From the NCBI GenBank assembly GCA_964354225.1, contig CAYGZC010000198.1, forward strand, positions 1-13,182: DNA of 13,182 nt, in the 5' to 3' direction. This stretch comes from CAYGZC01 sp964354225. Lineage in GTDB: Bacteria; Bacteroidota; Ignavibacteria; UBA10030; SZUA-254. The notes under the pieces are model-generated. The model was not told the origin of the DNA, made no database searches, and was given only the letters and a program-made list of their open reading frames with translations. This document shows positions 7,980 to 13,182 of this stretch, piece after piece. A program made the translations under genes and the position numbers. How positions within the stretch are numbered: the first letter of the stretch is position 1; every line of letters begins with the position of its first letter.

Positions 7980-8055
7980 CCACAACAGAGCCCTGTCTGC
8001 CGACAGGCAGGTGCAGAGAACACTGAGAGATATTCCTATCTGTGCGGCTGTGTGG
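7980..8055. repeat. Palindromic intergenic element with imperfect terminal inverted repeats
   Basis: A block of about 76 bp fills most of the 110-nt purD-epimerase gap. Its ends are inverted copies with small indels: CCACAACAGAGCC at 7980-7992 and GGCTGTGTGG at 8046-8055 (reverse complement CCACACAGCC). Inside it is a GC-rich nested palindrome at 7992-8011. This can fold as CCTGTC-TGCC-GACAGG (6 bp, perfect) or as CTGCC-GACA-GGCAG (5 bp, perfect). A second hairpin, AGATA-TTCC-TATCT, lies at 8028-8041. Composition and structure differ from the flanking DNA and resemble a small interspersed or REP-like repeat. Only one copy is in the window, so repetition in the genome is inferred. No T-tract follows the hairpins on either strand, so it is not an obvious intrinsic terminator. 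No clear target-site duplication is visible. Confidence 0.55.
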
Positions 8056-8067
8056 TAAAATCATTAT

Positions 8068-9360
8068 TTAACGTTTTAATCTTTCAATTCCTTTTTTTCC
8101 AATATCACTTCGATAGTACGCTCCGTCGAACGTAATTTTCTCTACTGCCCGGTACGCTTTGTCTACGGTTCCTTCCAAATCAAATCGCGAACCCACAGCC
8201 GTAACACCAAGCACCCTCCCGCCAGAAGAAACAATGACATTCTTATTATACTTCGTTCCAGCATGAAAAACAATTACGTCCTTTCCTTCAGCAATAGTTT
8301 CTAAACCAACGATCGGTTTATCCATTTCATAATCATCCGGATAACCACCCGAAGCAATCACTACGCATACAGCCGATTGATCCTTAAATTTTATTTTTGC
8401 TTTACTTAACTTATTATCCACAGCATCAAGCATTAATTGAACGAGATCGTTTTCAATAAGCGGTAGAACAACTTGTGTTTCAGGATCACCAAAGCGACAA
8501 TTATATTCTATAACTTTCGGACCCGTTTCGGTTATCATCAGTCCAACATACAAACATCCTTTATAGAGTCGTCCTTCTTTTGCCATACCAATTAGCGTTG
8601 GACGGATTATATCTCGCTTGATCCTATTCAAAATATCTTCCGTTACAATTGGTGCAGGTGCATAAGCTCCCATACCACCTGTATTCTTGCCTTTATCGCC
8701 ATCAAGAATTCGTTTATGATCTTGAGCAGAAGAAAGAACCACAAAATCTTTTCCATCCGAAATAGCAAATACCGAAGCTTCCTCACCCACAAGAAATTCT
8801 TCCAGTACGATATTTAAGCCGGCTTCACCAAAAACTTTCTGACCAAACATCATGTCCAGCACTTCGAGTGCCTGCTCTTTGTCATCACAGACCGCTACAC
8901 CTTTACCCGCCGCCAAGCCATCAGCTTTAATAACGATTGGCACGGGAATTTCATTTATATATCTTTCTGCATCAAACCTTTGTACCGCATTGAACGATCT
9001 GAATACTGCTGTTGGGATGTTATACATTTTCATGAACTGCTTTGCAAACACCTTGCTACCTTCCAATTCAGCGGCTGCTTTCGATGGACCAAAAATTCTT
9101 AATCCATTTGATTCAAAGAGATCAACAATCCCTTGCGTCAATGGCTGTTCAGGTCCAACAACGGTGAGGTCGATCTTGGATGTTTTTGCAAATAGCAATA
9201 ATCCATTAAGATCGGATGATTTGATAGGTACAATCTCGGCTATGGCTGCGATACCTGCATTGCCGGGTGCGCAATAAAGTTCTGTAACAAGCGGACTTTG
9301 CTTGATTTTCCAAACCAAGGTATGTTCACGACCACCAGAACCAACCACGAGAATTTTCAT
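8068..9360 (-). CDS. purD: Phosphoribosylamine-glycine ligase (GAR synthetase)
   Basis: ATP-grasp enzyme that joins 5-phosphoribosylamine and glycine to form glycinamide ribonucleotide, the second step of de novo purine synthesis. The 430 residues match the monofunctional bacterial form. Visible are the N-terminal GSGGREH (7-13), VVGPEQPL (67-74), the ATP-grasp segment KADGLAAGKGV (145-155), QDHKR (213-217), NTGGMGAYAPAP (226-237), the metal-binding EYNCRFGDPE (285-294, usually E-F-N-x-RFGDPE), SGGRVLGV (379-386) and the C-terminal YYRSDIGKKG (415-424). The protein appears intact. Its ATG overlaps the glycosyltransferase stop by four bases (ATGA) and has only a weak Shine-Dalgarno, which indicates translational coupling. 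guaB, a second purine gene, lies three genes upstream on the same strand. Confidence 0.97.
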   Translation of the reverse strand: MKILVVGSGGREHTLVWKIKQSPLVTELYCAPGNAGIAAIAEIVPIKSSDLNGLLLFAKTSKIDLTVVGPEQPLTQGIVDLFESNGLRIFGPSKAAAELEGSKVFAKQFMKMYNIPTAVFRSFNAVQRFDAERYINEIPVPIVIKADGLAAGKGVAVCDDKEQALEVLDMMFGQKVFGEAGLNIVLEEFLVGEEASVFAISDGKDFVVLSSAQDHKRILDGDKGKNTGGMGAYAPAPIVTEDILNRIKRDIIRPTLIGMAKEGRLYKGCLYVGLMITETGPKVIEYNCRFGDPETQVVLPLIENDLVQLMLDAVDNKLSKAKIKFKDQSAVCVVIASGGYPDDYEMDKPIVGLETIAEGKDVIVFHAGTKYNKNVIVSSGGRVLGVTAVGSRFDLEGTVDKAYRAVEKITFDGAYYRSDIGKKGIERLKR

Positions 9361-10640
9361 TCTACTACCAAGAAACCAAAAATTTTTGAAAGTTCATTTG
9401 TTAATTCAACGCGATTATATTTTTGAATAACCTCTTCCTTTGATGCAGGAAGTCTATTCTCCCGATAAAGCCCATACAACTGAACGATCGCTTCAGCGAT
9501 TCCTTTCACATCCGTCGGTTGAATAATCCTACATCCTCCGGCTTCTTCCAGTGTTTGCCGGATAAACCCTTCTGGTACACATCCAAGTATCGGCTTGCGA
9601 AGTCCAAAATATTCGTATAATTTCCCCGGCGATTGTTTGTCGTTATTTAACGTCAGCCACAAAACATCAGCCGACTTAAGATATTCAATACAATGCCTAT
9701 GATCAAGATAACCTGTAATTGTTACATTTCCTTCCAAGCCGAGTGATTTAATAATATTTACATACTCGTCTTGAAGATTGCCAATCAAGACTAATTCAAT
9801 CTGATCTTTGAGCTGCGGTCGAGCTGTAACAACTTCTTTCAGTGCTTGTAAGAAATGCTTAGGTGTTCGATCTCCGTAGAAAACACCTGCATGTGCGAAT
9901 CGCATCCGTTTTGATTTCTCGATGTGTATTTTCGGATCAACTTCAAAGTCAGCCGGATCGTATCCATGTGAGAGAATTGTTACATCGTTATACCGGAGAT
10001 ATTTAAATCGTTTCAGTATTAACTCTTTTGTCCTTCGACCCGTGACAAGAATACGAGAGCTTGCCCGCAGCACTTTCTTCTCTAACTTATAATTCCAAAG
10101 TTTGTGCATTGGCGTTGGATAATATTTGTATGGATATTCATGCCAGGGATCTCTGTAATCGATAACAAGCGGTTTGTGGAATTTTTTATGCAGCTCCATC
10201 CCGATTAGAAAATCGGTGAATGGCGGCGCGGTTGCAAAGATGACATCGAAGTTTTTCTTCTCGAATAATATATTAGCTGCTTTCAGTGCCTTTCTCTTCC
10301 ATCCAATTTTGTTATCAGGAATAAAGAATGTATCGCTGATGAATGTAAAAATTTTTCTCCAATTTTCGGATGGCATTTTCACAACACCTTTTTTTCGAAA
10401 GAGCCGGTTGGGATCAAGCGAGCCAACCCGTTCGATTTCAATATGGTGCGGATGCAGCTCTTCAAGCAGAGTGTAATCTTGAGCATAATATCCGGTCGGA
10501 GTGACTGTGAGAACTGTGGGCTGCCAGCCAAACTGTGGAAGATATTTTACAAATTTGAGAGTCCGCTGAACACCGCTGAGTCCCAATGGTGGAAAATAGT
10601 AGGCAATTACAAGTACGTTTCGTGTTTGAGTGGTCTGCAT
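9357..10640 (-). CDS. Glycosyltransferase, GT4-like (GT-B fold)
   Basis: Probable retaining glycosyltransferase of 427 residues that moves a sugar from a nucleotide donor to a cell-surface glycan or lipid. The N-terminal domain starts with a Rossmann strand and donor/acceptor loop, VLVIAYYFPPLGLSGVQRT (9-27), typical of family-4 enzymes with the PP..GG-like loop. FDVIFATAPPF (131-141) and VIDYRDPWHEYP (159-170) follow, which are common in this subgroup. In the C-terminal domain, AHAGVFYGDR (249-258), LVLIGNL (283-289), and PGKLYEYFGLRKPILG (338-353) occupy the nucleotide-sugar site. That last motif carries Glu343, where the usual E-x7-E pair would begin. No transmembrane helix or signal is visible, so it is cytosolic or peripheral. 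Donor and acceptor are not predictable. It begins 23 nt after the peptidase stop without a clear Shine-Dalgarno. An upstream ATG at 10659 is in a different frame. Confidence 0.88.
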   Translation of the reverse strand: MQTTQTRNVLVIAYYFPPLGLSGVQRTLKFVKYLPQFGWQPTVLTVTPTGYYAQDYTLLEELHPHHIEIERVGSLDPNRLFRKKGVVKMPSENWRKIFTFISDTFFIPDNKIGWKRKALKAANILFEKKNFDVIFATAPPFTDFLIGMELHKKFHKPLVIDYRDPWHEYPYKYYPTPMHKLWNYKLEKKVLRASSRILVTGRRTKELILKRFKYLRYNDVTILSHGYDPADFEVDPKIHIEKSKRMRFAHAGVFYGDRTPKHFLQALKEVVTARPQLKDQIELVLIGNLQDEYVNIIKSLGLEGNVTITGYLDHRHCIEYLKSADVLWLTLNNDKQSPGKLYEYFGLRKPILGCVPEGFIRQTLEEAGGCRIIQPTDVKGIAEAIVQLYGLYRENRLPASKEEVIQKYNRVELTNELSKIFGFLVVE

Positions 10641-10663
10641 ATTGGTGAAGTTGTTTCATTGAA

Positions 10664-11749
10664 CTATAAAATGAGCAGTTCTTTCGGTGAAGTGTTTAGA
10701 ACATCGCAATACCCATCGGTAATAACAATATCATCTTCGATACGCACTCCACCGAAGTTGGGGATGTAGATACCCGGCTCAATCGTTACAACATTGCCAG
10801 TTTCAAGCATGGCTTTACTCATAACCGATAGGCGGGGTTGCTCGTGAATCTGCAACCCGATTCCATGGCCAAGTGAGTGTCGGAAGCATTTTTCGTAACC
10901 TTGATTCTTGATATACTCTCGAGCAACCCCATCGAGGTCTTTCGCCTTAATGCCGCTCTTTGCTGATTCGATTGCACTCAACTGCGCATCGAGAACAATA
11001 GTGTAGATTTTCTTTGCTTCAGGTTTTGCCCGTCCAAGAATCACTGTCCGAGTCATATCGCTGTGATACCCTTGATAGACACATCCCAAATCGAGAGTTA
11101 CAAGCTCACCATGCTTCAATTTTTTATCTGATGCCCGACCATGAGGGAGTGCACTCCGCTCGCCGCTCGCCACGATTGTGTCGAATCCATCTGCTTCTGC
11201 ACCATGTTTCCGATGACGATAAGAGACTTCAGCGGCAACATCCAATTCACTTATACCCGGTTTTAGATATGACAAGATTTCTGTGAAAACTCGGTCGGTT
11301 ATTTCAACTGCTTTCTTAATTTTCTTTATTTCACTTTCGTCTTTAACCGCAGCGATCTTTTCGATACAATCTGCTTCTGGAATAAACTTAACTTTCGGAA
11401 AAGACTTTTTAAGATTTTGAAATTGATTGAAGAGAACCGTGTTTCCATCAAAACCAACTCTCATGCCCGAACGCAAGAGTTTTTGTTTTTTAATTTCTTC
11501 AATAAGATCGTTTTGATTAATAAAAATTTTCCAACCTTTTGTTTCTTGTTTCACTTGGGCAATATAACGACCATCAGTGAAAAGATAAAGATTACAATTG
11601 GTTACAAGTCCGATTCCACTCGATCCGGAAAATCCGCTAAGGTAGCGAAGGTGAGGTTGAAATGTCACAAGAAACGCATTAATCTTAAGTAAATCGAATT
11701 GTGCACGAAATTTTTGGAGACGATTATTGAAAAATGATTTTTGATTCAT
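10664..11749 (-). CDS. Xaa-Pro aminopeptidase / Xaa-Pro dipeptidase family (M24B)
   Basis: Dinuclear metallopeptidase with a pita-bread fold that releases N-terminal residues preceding proline. The 361 residues comprise a creatinase-like N-domain (about 1-130, with LRYLSGFSGSSG at 34-45) and a catalytic domain. All five metal ligands are present: Asp220 (TLDLGC), Asp231 (HSDMTRT), His295 (GHGIGL), Glu324 (TIEPGIY) and Glu338 (RIEDD). The substrate-binding His203 lies in LPHGRAS. At about 360 residues it matches the short, cytosolic PepQ/YpdF-like or Gram-positive PepP form, not the form of about 440 residues in enterobacteria. The choice between aminopeptidase and dipeptidase is open. It starts 34 nt after guaB and 23 nt before the glycosyltransferase gene. 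No strong Shine-Dalgarno is seen; the ATG was chosen because the N-domain begins soon after it. Confidence 0.93.
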   Translation of the reverse strand: MNQKSFFNNRLQKFRAQFDLLKINAFLVTFQPHLRYLSGFSGSSGIGLVTNCNLYLFTDGRYIAQVKQETKGWKIFINQNDLIEEIKKQKLLRSGMRVGFDGNTVLFNQFQNLKKSFPKVKFIPEADCIEKIAAVKDESEIKKIKKAVEITDRVFTEILSYLKPGISELDVAAEVSYRHRKHGAEADGFDTIVASGERSALPHGRASDKKLKHGELVTLDLGCVYQGYHSDMTRTVILGRAKPEAKKIYTIVLDAQLSAIESAKSGIKAKDLDGVAREYIKNQGYEKCFRHSLGHGIGLQIHEQPRLSVMSKAMLETGNVVTIEPGIYIPNFGGVRIEDDIVITDGYCDVLNTSPKELLIL

Positions 11750-11783
11750 GCTTCAGGGTGCAAATTGTATGTTCATTCTTATT

Positions 11784-13182
11784 CTACAGATGATAATTCG
11801 GTGCTTCTTTAGTTACTGAAATGTCGTGGGGATGACTTTCACGTAATCCCGCTTCCGACATTTTGATGAATTGGGTTTTCGTCTTCATTTCATAAATATT
11901 CTTGCAGCCGCAATAACCCATAGCAGCACGCAAACCGCCAATCATCTGGTAAATAGTCTCAGATAAAAATCCTTTATAAGGAACTCGACCCTCAATTCCT
12001 TCCGGTACAAGTTTCGGCAGACCTTCTTCCGCATCCTGAAAATACCGATCGCTGCTTCCCTTCTTCATGGCTTCGATGGAACCCATACCGCGGTAAATCT
12101 TATAACTTCTACCCTCATATAAAATTTTTTCACCGGGACTTTCTTCCACTCCGGCAAACAATCCGCCAATCATTACCGAGTCTGCGCCGGCAGCGATTGC
12201 TTTCGCGATATCACCCGTTTGCTTGATACCACCATCGGCGATCAGCGGAACTTTATTGCGGATGGCAACTTTAGCACATTCGTAAATGGCAGTCACTTGG
12301 GGCACACCAACACCAGCGATTACACGAGTTGTACAGATAGAGCCGGGACCAATACCGACTTTGATAGCATCAACACCCGTTCTAATTAAATCGCGTGCAG
12401 CTTCGGCTGTACCAACATTTCCGGCAATCAATTCACAATCAGGATATTCTTTCTTAATTAGCTTTACCATATCGAGAACACCACGTGAATGTCCATGTGC
12501 TGTATCGACTATAACAACATCAACTCCTGCCTTAATGAGTGCGGCAACTCGATCAAGTGTATCGTCGGTAACTCCAACGGCGGCTCCGGCACGAAGTCTG
12601 CCGTGTTTATCCTTGCTTGCAAAAGGGTGATGCTTTTTCTTCTGGATATCTTTGAAAGTTATTAAACCGCGGAGTCTGCCGGTTATATCTACAACGGGAA
12701 GTTTTTCTATCCGATGTTTCTGTAGGATCTTCTCTGCTCGCTCTAAAGTAGTGCCGGTGGGTGCAGTGATAAGATTTTCGCTCGTCATGATTTTGGATAT
12801 CTTCAATTGACGGTTCGGTTCGAAACGGAGGTCGCGGTTAGTAACTATTCCGATAAGTTTCCCTGCATCGTCAATAATCGGAATGCCGGAGATCTGATAT
12901 CGGCTCATCAAGTCCAACGCATCACCAACGATCTGATTGACTTTCATTGTGATCGGATCGAGAATCATACCGCTCTCCGAACGTTTCACCAGATCAACTT
13001 GATCAGCTTGATCGGCAATACTCATATTTTTGTGTAATATTCCGATACCACCTTCGCGAGCAAGTGCAATTGCCATCGTCGCTTCAGTAACGGTATCCAT
13101 TGCCGCCGAGACTAATGGAATATTCAATGTGATGTTCCGGGAAAGTTTCGTTGAAACATCTACATCACGAGGTAACACGTTC
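11784..13182 (-). CDS. guaB: IMP dehydrogenase, 5' end outside the window
   Basis: NAD-dependent oxidation of IMP to XMP, the committed step to guanine nucleotides. The visible C-terminal 464+ residues (numbered here from the Val of VLPRDVDVSTKL) form a TIM barrel interrupted by two CBS domains at about 74-185 (SGIPIIDDAGKLIGIVTNRD and EKLPVVDITGRLRGLITFKD). Then come IVDTAHGHS (223-231), the catalytic loop GIGPGSICTTR (275-285) with nucleophile Cys282, IADGGIK (313-319), YRGMGS (362-367) and the mobile flap around EEGLPKLVPEGIEGRVPYKG (384-403). The GTG at 13178 could pass for a start, but in this family it encodes the Val of the (E/N)VLP motif. The frame stays open to the edge, so about 25-30 N-terminal residues are missing. 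The gene is otherwise intact and is the most upstream one seen; any operon promoter lies outside the window. Confidence 0.97.
   Translation of the reverse strand, partial: NVLPRDVDVSTKLSRNITLNIPLVSAAMDTVTEATMAIALAREGGIGILHKNMSIADQADQVDLVKRSESGMILDPITMKVNQIVGDALDLMSRYQISGIPIIDDAGKLIGIVTNRDLRFEPNRQLKISKIMTSENLITAPTGTTLERAEKILQKHRIEKLPVVDITGRLRGLITFKDIQKKKHHPFASKDKHGRLRAGAAVGVTDDTLDRVAALIKAGVDVVIVDTAHGHSRGVLDMVKLIKKEYPDCELIAGNVGTAEAARDLIRTGVDAIKVGIGPGSICTTRVIAGVGVPQVTAIYECAKVAIRNKVPLIADGGIKQTGDIAKAIAAGADSVMIGGLFAGVEESPGEKILYEGRSYKIYRGMGSIEAMKKGSSDRYFQDAEEGLPKLVPEGIEGRVPYKGFLSETIYQMIGGLRAAMGYCGCKNIYEMKTKTQFIKMSEAGLRESHPHDISVTKEAPNYHL

Larger units (their letters stand above)
7960..8064 (-). other. 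34-codon open frame spanning the palindromic element (doubtful gene)
   Basis: An ATG 3 nt after the purD stop, and in the same frame as purD, opens 34 codons (MILPHSRTDRNISQCSLHLP, then VGRQGSVVDRNMKE). The TAA at 7962-7960 lies 2 nt before the TTG of the epimerase. The frame runs right through the palindrome. The peptide has no hydrophobic segment, no recognisable domain and no good Shine-Dalgarno. It is most likely a repeat that happens to be open, though ribosomes crossing it could couple purD to epimerase translation. Confidence 0.2.

Noticed and set aside
7992..8011. Intrinsic terminator after purD
   Set aside because: The hairpin is GC-rich, but no T-tract follows on either strand, so it was assigned to the repeat element instead.
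7749..8135. Plus-strand open frame of 128 codons across the purD-epimerase gap
   Set aside because: It lies opposite the ends of two well-supported genes, has no recognisable domain, and owes its length partly to the palindromic element.
8852..9277. Plus-strand open frame of 141 codons inside purD
   Set aside because: It is antisense to conserved ATP-grasp coding sequence and has a low-complexity Ser/Ala-rich product typical of a shadow frame.
10462..10659. Minus-strand open frame of 65 codons with an ATG just upstream of the glycosyltransferase
   Set aside because: It is out of frame with and overlaps the conserved glycosyltransferase N-terminus, and its product is not family-like.
12286..12630. 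Plus-strand open frame of 114 codons inside guaB
   Set aside because: It is antisense to the conserved IMP dehydrogenase barrel, and no independent coding signal is seen.
13176..13178. GTG as the start of guaB
   Set aside because: The frame remains open to the window edge, and in this family the Val belongs to a conserved internal motif about 25-30 residues in. The real start is outside the window.

Overview
The window is about 13.2 kb of AT-leaning bacterial DNA. Every recognisable gene lies on the minus strand, so transcription runs from the right edge to the left. There is no rRNA, tRNA, CRISPR array, transposase or phage gene. Most neighbouring genes overlap or lie within about 60 nt of each other, so much of the window could be one long transcription unit. 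The gene content suggests a heterotrophic bacterium that uses acyl-CoA and/or amino acids. Long co-oriented strings of unrelated housekeeping genes and a compact palindromic intergenic repeat would fit the Bacteroidota/Ignavibacteria neighbourhood, but that placement is a low-confidence impression without any search.

In transcription order (right to left) the layout is: guaB (IMP dehydrogenase, 5' end outside the window); an M24 Xaa-Pro aminopeptidase; a GT4-like glycosyltransferase; purD (GAR synthetase, joined to the glycosyltransferase by an ATGA overlap); a 110-nt gap filled by a palindromic repeat-like element; an NAD-dependent sugar epimerase with a TTG start and a strong Shine-Dalgarno; meaB (G-protein chaperone of methylmalonyl-CoA mutase), 1 nt behind the epimerase; a short-chain-type acyl-CoA dehydrogenase; a 1025-residue membrane protein that fuses a duplicated transporter-like region, a spermidine-synthase-like domain and a TPR-like tail; a methylcrotonyl-CoA-carboxylase-type carboxyltransferase subunit; and the first 30 codons of a secreted protein. 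Both of the last two genes start in a TAATG stop/start overlap.

Functionally there are two blocks. The right block (guaB, purD) serves purine synthesis, with a peptidase and a glycosyltransferase between them. The left block (meaB, acyl-CoA dehydrogenase, carboxylase beta subunit) belongs to breakdown of branched or odd-chain acyl-CoA, with the fusion protein placed inside it. The methylmalonyl-CoA mutase and the biotin carboxylase/biotin-carrier subunit that these proteins need are not in the window.

Nothing here is clearly a new defence or mobile system. The items most worth a second look are the transporter/SpeE-like/TPR fusion inside an acyl-CoA operon, and the palindromic element between purD and the epimerase, which is open in the purD frame for 34 codons and ends beside the next gene's start.
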